Origin: Phycisphaerae bacterium
GTDB taxonomy: Bacteria > Chloroflexota > Anaerolineae > 4572-78 > J111
Length of the DNA stretch: 64,000 nt
Assembly: GCA_028285035.1 (NCBI GenBank)
Contig: JANQQF010000185.1
Coordinates: 62,001-126,000, forward strand
Reading direction: 5' to 3'
The position numbers and the translations under genes were made by a program. Of the stretch, positions 17,195 to 26,214 are shown piece after piece. Positions within the stretch are counted from its first letter, which is position 1, and every line of letters starts with the position of its first letter. The notes beneath the pieces are model-generated. The model did no database searches. It saw only the letters and a program-made list of their open reading frames with translations, and was not told the origin of the DNA.

Positions 17195-19198
17195 TTAGGG
17201 CTGAGCGTGTTGTTGGTTGCTATCTGATCGTGTCAGGGGCGGTAGAACAAGTTCCCAAGGGCGATATCGCATCTCTTGCCAACAGGCACGGATGATAGAA
17301 CGAATCCCACCGAGACGTATCCCCCGTGAACGCAGAGCAACGCTCAAGGCAAAAAAGAAGCTGACCGATAAATTTACCACACCAATAAGCAAGGCAAAAA
17401 ATACAAACTCTAGAAAGACCCAAATATTGGGCCAGGTCACCGTTGAAGCGAACCCGACATTGGATACGGAGAAGGCCACGTGACGGATGTCTAACGGCAA
17501 ACTAAACAAATAACCGAAGTAACTTGTTACCCCAAGCATTACGCCAAAAAAGAAGTTACCGTAGAGGGCACCATAATGCTCACTGATATAATCAGCCAGA
17601 TTGTTACGCAATTTAGGCGACATAAATCGTTGCAATAATGGGTGTTGACGAATGCGGCCTGGTAAATCCAAATAGAGACAACGATTATCAAAGTAGCCCG
17701 CCACTAACCCTGAAACGAATAGCCAAACCCCGGCAATTGCCGCATAGAAAAGAGCCAAGCTTGTCAGAGCGTTTTGCTCCCTCATCAATGTGGCTGCTTT
17801 GTCCACACCGATCACATCGCTACCAAGGAAAGCATTAAGCACGAGACCGAGCAACAGGGCGACGGGTAACGCTGCTCCGATATTCCCCATAATTGCGGCA
17901 AATTGTGAGCGTCCTGTGTTGACAATGAGTTTGGCTAACTCTTTTTGATCGGCCATTCCGTTATGGGCATGTTCTAATTTCTTGGCGATATAAGCTGCGG
18001 TCATCGCAGGCTGTTTTGTGGCCACGGTAAAATGAAACATATGAATAATAACAAATCCCAAGCCATAATTTAGGCTAACCCAAAAGGTGTACCACTCTAG
18101 GGGCAAATCCATCGCCTCAATCTGAATCTTAATAAGAGCCATAAACGCAATAAAAATACCCGCCCCCAGCCCGCGCTTTAGCATATCGACATAGCCGTGA
18201 CGATCTTCTGTAATGTAATGTTCACCAGTTTTGCTGGCGTGATTGGTCACACTTTTGGCAAGCAAATAGCTGGTTTGTCGAATGAGACTAACAATGTCTC
18301 GCTCATTCTTCTGTGCTACCACAAGCTGGCGAAATAGAGCCACCCATTTCGTCTTAAACGTCACTTCATCTTCTGTATCAAGAACGTCTAGTAGATCTTG
18401 AATCCGAATAAAATTCTGTTCAATACGTTCTAGCAGGTAAGTTAATTTGAGATCACTCCCTTTGTGTAGGGCCAGTTGTCGAAATGCTTTAATTTGTTCA
18501 GCACACTGCTGTAATATCACCCAGGCGTGGGAGGCATCAGCCTCTTTATCTTCAACAAGGGGATTCAATCGAGAGCGATATGCTGCTACAAATTGACTAA
18601 TTTCACGTTCTTGGGCAATAAAGATTGAGTCGTGATCGACAATAGACGGGTCTAAACGCAAGAGTTCATCTCTCATCTCTTCGGCTGCCAGCCAAATCGA
18701 AAGCATTTCTAGCGCATACAGGGCCTCATCGATGAGATGAAGTTCAATATTATTATCTGGCTCATTAGGAATAAAAATACGATAAAGCTGGATCCAAGTC
18801 TCATCTGATACAGCCTGAACCCACACAGGATCATCTGGTTTGTTAAAAACTTGCTCCATCAGGCTTTTGGCACTAAAAATTACGGGGGGTTCAGGCAAAA
18901 GTTTATTGTAAACTCGTCGCCAAAACTCGGAAGTAAAGGCGCGGCGCGGTAAAATACCCGTGTCACTGTAGAGCGGGAGAAAACGCATATCCACAAGAAA
19001 TGTATGAACTTTCTCACGGATTAGGCTGGCCTGCTCAGGATTGGATGTCATCGCTTGGGTCAAATGTTGAACCTTCTCCGCAACGGTATCAATTTGCGTC
19101 ACATCATCAGGACGCAACCATCGAAATACGTTCTGAATTAAAGCAAGGTTATCATCAAGTTGAGCCAACTCATCTAAATAGGCTTTCAAGTGATTCAC
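17195..19198 (-). CDS. SpecificRecomb-family (Gcr-type) multi-pass membrane protein
   Basis: A 667-residue protein matching by pattern the family named site-specific recombinase (SpecificRecomb). The name is historical: no catalytic recombinase domain is visible. The N-terminal half is soluble and helical. The C-terminal half, from about residue 338, has seven or more membrane segments, with the hallmark YGLGFVIIHMFHFTVATKQP near 375-394, GNIGAALPVALLLGLVLN, and YFDNRCLYLDLPGRIRQHP. A basic C-terminus follows. It is flanked by long non-coding stretches and seems to be monocistronic. The true function is unknown; a membrane role is much more likely than DNA recombination. Confidence 0.82.
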   Translation of the reverse strand: MNHLKAYLDELAQLDDNLALIQNVFRWLRPDDVTQIDTVAEKVQHLTQAMTSNPEQASLIREKVHTFLVDMRFLPLYSDTGILPRRAFTSEFWRRVYNKLLPEPPVIFSAKSLMEQVFNKPDDPVWVQAVSDETWIQLYRIFIPNEPDNNIELHLIDEALYALEMLSIWLAAEEMRDELLRLDPSIVDHDSIFIAQEREISQFVAAYRSRLNPLVEDKEADASHAWVILQQCAEQIKAFRQLALHKGSDLKLTYLLERIEQNFIRIQDLLDVLDTEDEVTFKTKWVALFRQLVVAQKNERDIVSLIRQTSYLLAKSVTNHASKTGEHYITEDRHGYVDMLKRGLGAGIFIAFMALIKIQIEAMDLPLEWYTFWVSLNYGLGFVIIHMFHFTVATKQPAMTAAYIAKKLEHAHNGMADQKELAKLIVNTGRSQFAAIMGNIGAALPVALLLGLVLNAFLGSDVIGVDKAATLMREQNALTSLALFYAAIAGVWLFVSGLVAGYFDNRCLYLDLPGRIRQHPLLQRFMSPKLRNNLADYISEHYGALYGNFFFGVMLGVTSYFGYLFSLPLDIRHVAFSVSNVGFASTVTWPNIWVFLEFVFFALLIGVVNLSVSFFFALSVALRSRGIRLGGIRSIIRACWQEMRYRPWELVLPPLTRSDSNQQHAQP

Positions 19199-19614
19199 GC
19201 TGCACTCCTTTCTAAGTTATAATCATTGGTGATTTGGCAATACATAAACAAAATCTATACAAAAAGAGTACAAGATTTTGTTGCTACCGTCAAATCAGTA
19301 CTTAGTCGGTTGATTGACTCTCTCTTTTATTCAGGCGGCAGGGCCAAATTTGGGAACTTTTTTTCTTCAAGATTCGTGATAGGGTAAAGTATTTGGCAGA
19401 AAGTTTTGTAAAATAAAAGATTGCTCAAAAGTCGAAAATAATTCCAAATATTGTCAATTTCGCGCCATAATCTATGGTAAATTTCATTTACCCGTAAACA
19501 GGCCAAATTAGATCTTGTTTTGAGCAACAATCACTAATCGATATTCATCGGTTTTTCTAAAACTTCTTGCCATTTACTAAACCACTCCTCAGTTTATTAG
19601 TAAGGATAAAAGGA
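19199..19614. other. Non-coding region upstream of a small membrane protein gene
   Basis: No convincing gene. TTACTAA (19574-19580) and TTAGTAA (19597-19603) form a small inverted repeat ending at the ribosome binding site of the next gene and could influence its translation. A minus-strand frame at 19327-19530 has no ribosome binding site and no recognisable product. Confidence 0.35.
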
Positions 19615-20280
19615 ATGGATATATCATCGATATTAATTACGATTGGCCTTCTTTATCTCGCCTATATTGTTTATAGGGTATGGTTCAACAGACAGAACAA
19701 ATCAAATCAACCTCAAAAAGCGATATCCTCACCTATCACCAAGCCTAAAGTACCTTACACTCCTAAAAAGATTGACTGGCCTGAGTTAGAGGTGGCCCAG
19801 CAAGCTAAATTGGCTGAAATGGAGGAGGCTAATCAGCAATCTGGGCTTCAATGGGCATCGCGAAAAGAGCACTTTCAAAATTACGTGAAGGATGCCCAGT
19901 ATCGAGCCATCATCAAGGAATGGAATCCACAAATAAAGCCGCTTTTGGAGCAGATTGCTGAGGCAACGATATGGATGCCAAAGACCTCATCTGAACTTCA
20001 GGCTTCGGACCTAGTCATTCGTTTGAACAAAAAGAATGATACGATAATTTGGACAGTTGGTGGTGGTCACGGTGGCCCTCTGAATACAGGAGGCAGTGTT
20101 TCAATTACGGAAGAGTTTACCGTAACTCTAATTTTTGATGAAGCGCACAAGCCAGGTCATTTTCTCATAGGGTCTCGAACCCGTCAACAAACAATCCCTC
20201 TAGATATCACCGCCTTACGCATGGCACTCATCGAAGCTTATCTTGATGGACCACAGGGTCACTATATTGGGGTGGGCTAG
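19615..20280 (+). CDS. Unknown protein with one N-terminal membrane helix
   Basis: A 221-residue protein with a signal-anchor helix at residues 4-22 (ILITIGLLYLAYIVYRVW) and a polar remainder containing a Gly-rich loop (VGGGHGGPLNTGGSV) and a beta-rich end. ATG 19615 is chosen over 19567 because AAGGA at 19602-19606 lies 8 nt upstream and it places the helix at the N-terminus. I do not recognise a family. Its stop overlaps the stop of the converging gene at 20277 by a few bases. Confidence 0.6.
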   Translation: MDISSILITIGLLYLAYIVYRVWFNRQNKSNQPQKAISSPITKPKVPYTPKKIDWPELEVAQQAKLAEMEEANQQSGLQWASRKEHFQNYVKDAQYRAIIKEWNPQIKPLLEQIAEATIWMPKTSSELQASDLVIRLNKKNDTIIWTVGGGHGGPLNTGGSVSITEEFTVTLIFDEAHKPGHFLIGSRTRQQTIPLDITALRMALIEAYLDGPQGHYIGVG

Positions 20281-20576
20281 GTCACAACTTTATCTTTCCG
20301 AAGCAAATTGTAGAAAAATCGTCCTGTGAGCAAGTAAAGCACAACCACTGTTCCAGCGCCAAGGATAATTCCATAACTTGCCAATGACTGCATCCCATAT
20401 TGTAAATGAAATAAAACAAGCGCAACGGTGACATTGACAAAACTATAGATCAGATTCGCCAGCGGGCTAAGCCCAAAGGCGCTAATCATCCGCACGTTGT
20501 ACAGACCAAACAATAAATGGGGCATCGCATTCATTAAAAAGAAGCCGATAAAAAAGTCGATCAGGGTAAATTCCAT
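20277..20576 (-). CDS. Small four-helix membrane protein, unknown
   Basis: A 99-residue membrane protein with about three to four hydrophobic segments (FIGFFLMNAMPHLLFGLY, LIYSFVNVTVALVLF, IILGAGTVVVLYLL) and a basic C-terminus. The start at 20576 (MEFTLID) is preferred over 20681: AGGAG sits about 8 nt upstream on the minus strand, while the longer frame would translate through a 32-bp inverted repeat. Family unknown. The inverted repeat immediately upstream suggests control by a dedicated dimeric repressor. Confidence 0.55.
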   Translation of the reverse strand: MEFTLIDFFIGFFLMNAMPHLLFGLYNVRMISAFGLSPLANLIYSFVNVTVALVLFHLQYGMQSLASYGIILGAGTVVVLYLLTGRFFYNLLRKDKVVT

Positions 20577-20592
20577 TATTGATTCTCCTAGG

Positions 20593-20624
20593 TGTATGAT
20601 TTGTATGGTGATACAAATCATACA
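20593..20624. promoter_or_regulatory. 32-bp inverted repeat, candidate operator
   Basis: TGTATGATTTGTAT (20593-20606) and ATACAAATCATACA (20611-20624) are perfect inverted copies separated by GGTG. The repeat ends 16 nt before the start of the small membrane protein gene, overlapping where a promoter or leader would lie. Size and symmetry fit a TetR- or PadR-type site, but no such regulator is adjacent. Confidence 0.55.
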
Positions 20625-20831
20625 GGCTGAGAGAGTATCATTTACACCTTTTTTGATGCCATTCCCTGCCAATTGGGGCAAAATGTGGGGTAAGTTATGG
20701 GAAATTACAGAAGCAGTTTAAAAGTCAGATTGGTCCAGTCTATTTAGCATAATTATCCCTAAATTATACATACTAACAATGGATATTGCCGAAAAATCAG
20801 ACTTTTGAAGACTGAACCAATCTTTAATTTG

Positions 20832-21797
20832 CTATGCCACGGCAATAACCACATCACCTGTTTTATGCCCTTTGTCAACATAACCATAGGCCTCGACAAT
20901 CTCGTCGAGCCCATAATGCCTATCAATCACCACCTTAATCTTGCCAGCCTCAATCAACTCGGCAAGATGGTGCATCTTCTCTTTTGATTGACTGAGGCCA
21001 GCCGCCGCGAAGATGGCTTTCTTGCCATTACTTTTAGCCGTCCACAACATTTGCAACATAATTTCCAAGGTGGGGATGGTTAAGAGATAAATCCCCTGTT
21101 CGGTAAGTACATTTTTACATTTCGAAAACGAACTCTTACCCACTGCATCAAAAATCACATCCCAGCTTTGGTTGCTTTGGGTAAAATCCTCTTTAGTGTA
21201 ATCAATGACATGATCCGCCCCTAAAGATTTTACCAACGGTACATTTTTAGTACTACACACCCCCGTGACCTCTGCGCTATACGCCTTTGCCAATTGCACC
21301 GCCCAGTTCCCAACCGAGCCAGAGGCCCCATTCACCAGCACTTTTTGCCCGCTTTGTAACTTAGCTTTATCTCGTAGAAAGGTCAGGGCTGTATTTCCGC
21401 CATCACATATCCCGGCGGCCTCGGCGCAACTCACATTACTGGGTTTGATCGCAAGGGTGCCATCGGCTGGGATACAAATGTATTCTGCATAACATCCCTG
21501 AGCCAGAACTGTCGAGCCAAATACATCATCGCCCACCTTAAATTGAGTCACGTTCTCACCAACCACTTCTATCTGCCCAGCAAACACATTACCCAGGATG
21601 GGATTTTTAGGCTTCAAGAGGCCGTCAAAAAGTCTGGCGATGAACGGTTCCCCTTTGACCGAAACAACATCAGAGGGGCCCACCGTTGTGGCGTGTATTT
21701 TGACCAAAAGCTCATTCGACTTGGGAATAGGTTTGTCGACATCCCCCAATTTTAGAACATCAGGGGAGCCATATTTTGGACATAAGACCGCTTTCAT
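20832..21797 (-). CDS. Zinc-less MDR oxidoreductase, quinone-reductase-like (copy 1 of 4)
   Basis: A 321-residue medium-chain dehydrogenase/reductase, predicted to use NADPH to reduce quinones or enones. N-terminal GroES-like domain (MKAVLCPKYGSPDVLKLGDV onward), then a Rossmann domain with VLVNGASGSVGNWAVQLAK near 149-167 and GADHVIDYTKEDF. The structural and catalytic zinc ligands of alcohol dehydrogenases are absent, as in quinone oxidoreductases. Three more paralogues lie at 22666-23640, 27364-28344 and 29295-30260. It starts 17 nt after the sulfurtransferase gene upstream, so those two are probably co-transcribed. The physiological substrate is unknown. Confidence 0.88.
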   Translation of the reverse strand: MKAVLCPKYGSPDVLKLGDVDKPIPKSNELLVKIHATTVGPSDVVSVKGEPFIARLFDGLLKPKNPILGNVFAGQIEVVGENVTQFKVGDDVFGSTVLAQGCYAEYICIPADGTLAIKPSNVSCAEAAGICDGGNTALTFLRDKAKLQSGQKVLVNGASGSVGNWAVQLAKAYSAEVTGVCSTKNVPLVKSLGADHVIDYTKEDFTQSNQSWDVIFDAVGKSSFSKCKNVLTEQGIYLLTIPTLEIMLQMLWTAKSNGKKAIFAAAGLSQSKEKMHHLAELIEAGKIKVVIDRHYGLDEIVEAYGYVDKGHKTGDVVIAVA

Positions 21798-21814
21798 AAA
21801 TCACCTCCGATTGG

Positions 21815-22633
21815 TTACGCCTCACTACCCGTGGTTATGGGCAACTTTTCCCCTGACCATTCAGACATTGAGCCGTCATAGACAGAGACATTTTCATTTC
21901 CAATCATTAAGTGGGCCATTGCATTCACCGTGGCTGCAATTCCACCGCCACAATACGTGATAACCCGCTCATAGCGGGTTTCCGTTTGCAAACGAGACGC
22001 AAGCTGATCATTCGGCAAAAACGCAGCCATATCCTGCATCAAATCAGCACACGGCAGTAAAGACGAGCCAGAAATATGCCCATTTGCATACATTTCCGGA
22101 CTCAATGTATTCACCGTACATACAGTATTATCACCCATCACCGCCTGAACCTCCTCTTTGCTGGCAAACAGATTTGGTCGTAAGCTGGTCTCAAATTTTG
22201 CTGGTGGATAACAGTGCCCACCTTTTGCAACGTTTCCACCCACTTTTTTCCAAGCCGCCAGCCCCCCATTCAAGACCCGCACATTGTTGTGTCCGGCATA
22301 GGTGAGCAGCCACCACGCCCGAGTAGCACACGGGAGTAAGTCACTAGTATAAAAGATGATCTCCGAATCTTCAGAGATACCGATATTCCCAATTTGGGTC
22401 GCCAACTCATCCTCAGACAACACCATATACATGTAATTACTCTTCGCATTCGAAAAATCGTCGTGATCAAAAAATGCTGCGCCCGGAATGTGTTCTTGCA
22501 AATATTGCTCATAGGCGGTGGCATCTGCCTCTTTTCTAAAGAACAGAATCGTCGCATCAAAAATCCGGATGTTTTCATCACCCAATTTTGTCAACAACTC
22601 ATCAGCTTCAATAATCATCGTTTCCCGTTTCAT
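21815..22633 (-). CDS. Two-domain rhodanese-type sulfurtransferase (SseA-like)
   Basis: A 272-residue thiosulfate/3-mercaptopyruvate sulfurtransferase homologue with two rhodanese domains, about 1-135 (inactive) and 150-272 (active). The predicted catalytic Cys228 sits in YCGGGIAAT. The loop resembles the CGSGVTA of mercaptopyruvate enzymes more than the CRKGVT of thiosulfate enzymes, but it is not identical to either, so the sulfur donor is uncertain. AAGGAG lies before the ATG. The gene lies between two MDR copies on the same strand, with short gaps. Sulfur transfer or cyanide/persulfide detoxification is plausible; the link to the oxidoreductases is positional only. Confidence 0.85.
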   Translation of the reverse strand: MKRETMIIEADELLTKLGDENIRIFDATILFFRKEADATAYEQYLQEHIPGAAFFDHDDFSNAKSNYMYMVLSEDELATQIGNIGISEDSEIIFYTSDLLPCATRAWWLLTYAGHNNVRVLNGGLAAWKKVGGNVAKGGHCYPPAKFETSLRPNLFASKEEVQAVMGDNTVCTVNTLSPEMYANGHISGSSLLPCADLMQDMAAFLPNDQLASRLQTETRYERVITYCGGGIAATVNAMAHLMIGNENVSVYDGSMSEWSGEKLPITTGSEA

Positions 22634-22665
22634 AGCTTAATCTCCTTTGTTTGATAGCCACCATT

Positions 22666-23640
22666 TTAGGCGACCGTAATTACTACATTGCCCTTCTTTC
22701 GGCCTGTCTCAACATATCGATGAGCCTCGGCAGTCTGTGCCAGAGGGTATTGTCGATCAATCACGGGCTTAATTTGGCCAGCCTCAATTAGCTCTTTCAG
22801 GAAGACAAGATCTTTTGTAATTTCGCTAGCAGATCTCACATATGTGGCTGTTAAAAGTGCTTTTTTACGACCAAACATTGAGGTCCAAGCCATCCATAAA
22901 ATCGTAGCGGGATTGCCCGCATCAAGATAAAGGCCATTTTCGGTGAGCGAGTTTTTACATTGCATAAATGAACGCTTGCCAACTGTATCAAAAATAATAT
23001 CATATTGCTGCCCATTTTTGGTAAAATCCTCTTGGGTGTAATCGATCACCTGATCAGCACCTAGCGATTTCACCAAATCCAAATTTGTGGTGCTACATAC
23101 GGCGGTAACATTCGCCCCAAAATATTTAGCCACCTGAATTGAAGCGGTACCCACAGCCCCAGAGGCCCCGTAGATAAGGATATTTTGGCCTAGTTGAATA
23201 TTTGCCTTGTTCTTCAAAAAATTGATCGCCGTTAAACCACCCTCGACCACAGCCGCCGCTTCTTTATAGGTCAGGCTTGCAGGCTTTAAGAGCAGTGGAC
23301 CATCTTCGGGCATACATTTAAATTCAGCGTAAGCGCCTGGGGTAATTGCCCCCGTCATTCCAAAAATTTGATCGCCAACCTTAAATCGGGTGACATCTTT
23401 GCCTATGGCTTTAATCTCCCCAGCCAACTCAATCCCCAGTATATTGTTTTTAGGTTTTGCCAACCCTGAGAATAATCTCGCCACGACAGGCTTGCCTGTT
23501 CGTCCAGCCAGCCCTGCCGTCGTTGCGGTTGACGCGTGTACTTTAATCAATATTTCATTATCTTTAGGCACCGGTTTTGTCACTTCTTGTAGTTGAAGGA
23601 CATCGGGTGCGCCATACTTTGTGCATACAATTGCTTTCAT
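22666..23640 (-). CDS. Zinc-less MDR oxidoreductase, quinone-reductase-like (copy 2 of 4)
   Basis: A 324-residue paralogue of the gene at 20832-21797. GroES-like start (MKAIVCTKYGAPDVLQLQEV) and a Rossmann nucleotide site ILIYGASGAVGTASIQVAK near 152-170, followed by GADQVIDYTQEDF. No zinc ligands are seen. It precedes the sulfurtransferase gene by 32 nt in the direction of transcription, so copies 2 and 1 with the sulfurtransferase look like one transcript. The C-terminal helix region differs from copy 1, so substrates may differ. Confidence 0.88.
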   Translation of the reverse strand: MKAIVCTKYGAPDVLQLQEVTKPVPKDNEILIKVHASTATTAGLAGRTGKPVVARLFSGLAKPKNNILGIELAGEIKAIGKDVTRFKVGDQIFGMTGAITPGAYAEFKCMPEDGPLLLKPASLTYKEAAAVVEGGLTAINFLKNKANIQLGQNILIYGASGAVGTASIQVAKYFGANVTAVCSTTNLDLVKSLGADQVIDYTQEDFTKNGQQYDIIFDTVGKRSFMQCKNSLTENGLYLDAGNPATILWMAWTSMFGRKKALLTATYVRSASEITKDLVFLKELIEAGQIKPVIDRQYPLAQTAEAHRYVETGRKKGNVVITVA

Positions 23641-23795
23641 TGTTTTAACCTTTACGTCTAATAGGGGGTACGAATGACAAAATGAAAGGTTTCGACATTC
23701 GTTTTATTTTATTTTTCAACTAAACACAGAAGCCGTTTTACGCTCTGTATTAGCCTATGTTTATTTCTACCATTTGCCCATAGGATGAAGAATCC

Positions 23796-24683
23796 TTATG
23801 AGGGGACCAGGCCCGACGAAACTGGCAGACCAGTTAGTTCTATGCTGACCTCCCACAATCGTTGGGCCGCTGCATCATCCATAGCCCAAGGCTTGGGCTG
23901 CTGCTCACGGCAAGCCTCGAAATAGCGGCCAGTCAAACCGTCCAATTCTGGCGATACACAAGCGTAAATCAACGCTTGGGCACCCTTTTCGGGAGCCTCA
24001 AGAAATAATCTCATCAGTCGGTTGGCTAATTTTCCAAACCAACCATTTTGCGACCCCAAACCCGTCCCGACTGCGCCTGGGTGAACTGAGTTTGCTGTTA
24101 TCTCAGTGCCTTCCAGTTGCTTGGCTAGTTCCCGAGTAAACAATATATTGGCTAATTTGGAATGCCCATAGACCTTGATCGCACGAAACCCCTCATTGAA
24201 ATTTAAATCGTCAAAGTTAATGCCTTTAATATACATGTGTGCTTCGGAGGAAACGTTCACAATGCGTCCTGGGGCACTAGCCTTAAGACGATCAAGGAGT
24301 AAATTGGTCAGTAAAAAATAAGCGAGATGATTGACCGCAAACATTTCCTCGTAGCCGTCCACGGTAATTGCTCGCTTTAAATTTAACACCCCCGCATTGT
24401 TCAACAATAAATGTAAGGGCTTGTCGCGTTCGAGAAATGACTGGGCAACGTGATGTACCCCTGCTAATGACGAAAGATCACCAATCAAGAGTGTGATTCG
24501 ATTATTACCCGTATGGGCTACAATATCTGCCAAGGTACGTTCCCCTTTGACACGGTTACGGCAGACCAAAAACAGTTCAGCATCCATTTCTGCAAGTGCT
24601 TGTGCGGCGATCTGACCAATACCGCTGGTGGCACCTGTCACCATACATACTTTGTCGCTAAGATCGCCCTTCACTATCGTCAT
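23796..24683 (-). CDS. Short-chain dehydrogenase/reductase, retinol-dehydrogenase-like
   Basis: A 295-residue classical SDR using NAD(P)H on an alcohol/carbonyl substrate. Cofactor loop TGATSGIG at 17-24, the structural NNAG at 95-98, the catalytic Tyr172 and Lys176 in YGHSK, and VNVSSEAH with the catalytic Ser near 146. The C-terminal arrangement resembles retinol dehydrogenase/WW-domain oxidoreductase-like bacterial SDRs. It starts 2 nt after the stop of the preceding small membrane protein gene, and its ribosome binding site (AGGGGAAG) lies inside that gene, so translation is probably coupled. Substrate unknown. Confidence 0.9.
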   Translation of the reverse strand: MTIVKGDLSDKVCMVTGATSGIGQIAAQALAEMDAELFLVCRNRVKGERTLADIVAHTGNNRITLLIGDLSSLAGVHHVAQSFLERDKPLHLLLNNAGVLNLKRAITVDGYEEMFAVNHLAYFLLTNLLLDRLKASAPGRIVNVSSEAHMYIKGINFDDLNFNEGFRAIKVYGHSKLANILFTRELAKQLEGTEITANSVHPGAVGTGLGSQNGWFGKLANRLMRLFLEAPEKGAQALIYACVSPELDGLTGRYFEACREQQPKPWAMDDAAAQRLWEVSIELTGLPVSSGLVPS

Positions 24684-24685
24684 TG

Positions 24686-25129
24686 TTATGCTTCCCCTGC
24701 GACTGTTGTTAAAGCATGTTTTATCCCATCTTTTTCAGCCCACGTCCAGGCCAGCCAAATAATGATTAACGCGGTCACGACTTCTACCGCTGCGAAAAAC
24801 ATGTCATCAAGGTCATGTCGGTCAGTGGTTGCAATAAACATCAGCCCAATGATCCCGACAATGATGTTCGCCCAGCGATTGATGCGATACGGTAATATCC
24901 AGGGCAAGACAACCATCAGGATCGGAATTTCCAGCAGGATGCCAGCCATCAACATCGTTTCTTCGGTCAATTGCACCCCGTTGACCGTACCAGTCATCAT
25001 CTCCGCTAGAAATCCGGGTCTAAATAATTCATGAATGTCCCGAAATATGATGTTCAGCAGGACAAATATCCATAGCGCTGAAAATTTTGCTTTCATATGT
25101 ATCAGGTTCAGCATTTGATTGGTATCCAT
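24686..25129 (-). CDS. Small four-helix membrane protein (DUF6326-like)
   Basis: A 147-residue protein with four predicted membrane helices: ALWIFVLLNIIF, MLMAGILLEIPILMVVLPWIL, WANIIVGIIGLMFIA and FFAAVEVVTALIIIWLAWTW. The pattern, with an acidic stretch after the first helix and a short C-terminal basic/acidic tail, recalls DUF6326. Function unknown. Translationally coupled to the SDR gene downstream. Met12 is an alternative start. Confidence 0.7.
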   Translation of the reverse strand: MDTNQMLNLIHMKAKFSALWIFVLLNIIFRDIHELFRPGFLAEMMTGTVNGVQLTEETMLMAGILLEIPILMVVLPWILPYRINRWANIIVGIIGLMFIATTDRHDLDDMFFAAVEVVTALIIIWLAWTWAEKDGIKHALTTVAGEA

Positions 25130-25187
25130 TTTTATAATCCTTCTATAAAGCGTATTTGTTTGATTTTTAAAAAAGCTTACTGTTTAT

Positions 25188-25865
25188 CTACAGCGGCTGT
25201 CTTGCAACCGTGTGACTAGAACGTGTTGACTGGATTGGTCGCCTACGAATGACCCCCTCAGCCACAGCCAAGTTAATGACCCAGCCTGCCGTCATCAGCA
25301 TTGCTCTGGTCCACTCGTCAGGGACGCCAAAGAGGACAAACCAGAGCAAGTGGGTGAACGCCTGCGTTCCTGCCCCCATCCCGACGGCGTAGCCTCGCAT
25401 CATCCAAGCCCCGTGTCCAGTAAAGTCTCGCCGTCGAACGGCCATAATGCCCAAAAGGATAGACAGCAACATCCCAGATCCAAATATAATTCGTACTACG
25501 TAAAGTAGTTGGCCGTCACCGTTAGGCCAGGGGTAGAAATGGCTCATCCAGAGGCCAGACAGTGCAGCGACCAGACCTGCTGGAACCAACAGCCGACCAG
25601 CAGTGCGATGCCAGCCGGGGTGGCGGCGTCGAAAACCAGGGGAGAACTGAAATGCTCCCAGTAGAGAATACAGTGTGACACTGATGATGTGCGACACTAC
25701 CGGCAGGGGTGAGGCAAAAAAGCGAGCGTTTTGGGACGTGATGTCTGCCCCGCCTGCCAACTCACTCAAGCGAAACGCGCCAGCAACTACCGGAATAATA
25801 CTCAACACAATCAACCCGGTCGGTACAAGCCAATCGGCCCAATATCTATTTACATTTGTTTTCAT
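25188..25865 (-). CDS. DUF2306-type membrane protein
   Basis: A 225-residue protein with about six membrane helices. The His-containing HIISVTLYSLLGAFQFS and the loop RRRHPGWHRTAGRL are typical of DUF2306 proteins, some of which are thought to bind haem through such His residues; this is family knowledge, not proven. The start at 25865 (MKTNVNRYW) is preferred over 25889 because AGGAG lies 6 nt upstream on the minus strand. It precedes the DUF6326-like gene by 58 nt. Confidence 0.78.
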   Translation of the reverse strand: MKTNVNRYWADWLVPTGLIVLSIIPVVAGAFRLSELAGGADITSQNARFFASPLPVVSHIISVTLYSLLGAFQFSPGFRRRHPGWHRTAGRLLVPAGLVAALSGLWMSHFYPWPNGDGQLLYVVRIIFGSGMLLSILLGIMAVRRRDFTGHGAWMMRGYAVGMGAGTQAFTHLLWFVLFGVPDEWTRAMLMTAGWVINLAVAEGVIRRRPIQSTRSSHTVARQPL

Positions 25866-25994
25866 GATTTCTCCTGACTGAAAATTCACAATTGATAATT
25901 CGATACTCTCCTGACAATACTCTGTGTTGTCACACCTTCAGCAGTTTGGCCCAATGCAGAGCGGTGGGGCCAGAGGAATAGCGAAAATTCACAA

Positions 25995-26213
25995 TTACAC
26001 CTCCTCTTCAAATGAAAACACCTCCTCCAACGGCTTATCAAACGCCCGGGCGATCAAAAAAGCCAGTTCGAGTGAGGGGGAATACTTCTCCTTTTCCAAG
26101 GCAATGATCGTTTGACGGGTCACCCCCACTTTTTTAGCCAGTTCCTGCTGGGTCATCTCATCGTTGAAAAAGCGCAAGGTTCGAATGTTGTTTTTTATTC
26201 GGCCTTTACTCAT
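25995..26213 (-). CDS. Small XRE-family helix-turn-helix regulator
   Basis: A 72-residue DNA-binding protein, almost only an HTH_3 domain: MTQQELAKKVGVTRQTIIAL at 20-39, then a Ser-Leu-Glu-Leu helix. It belongs to the short regulators that often accompany a small membrane protein. The start at 26213 is chosen because a longer frame (26294) would lie within the upstream gene; GAGGG lies about 8 nt before the ATG, inside the end of that gene. The gap to the membrane protein stop is 1 nt, so the two are translationally coupled. Likely autoregulatory, inferred from family habit. Confidence 0.85.
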   Translation of the reverse strand: MSKGRIKNNIRTLRFFNDEMTQQELAKKVGVTRQTIIALEKEKYSPSLELAFLIARAFDKPLEEVFSFEEEV

Positions 26214-26214
26214 C

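Noticed and set aside
17195..19198. Reading the large membrane protein as a true site-specific recombinase or mobile element marker
   Set aside because: The family name is historical. No tyrosine or serine recombinase residues are visible, and the C-terminal half is a multi-pass membrane domain.
19327..19530. Minus-strand 67-codon frame
   Set aside because: No ribosome binding site and no protein-like pattern; AT-rich non-coding sequence readily opens such frames.
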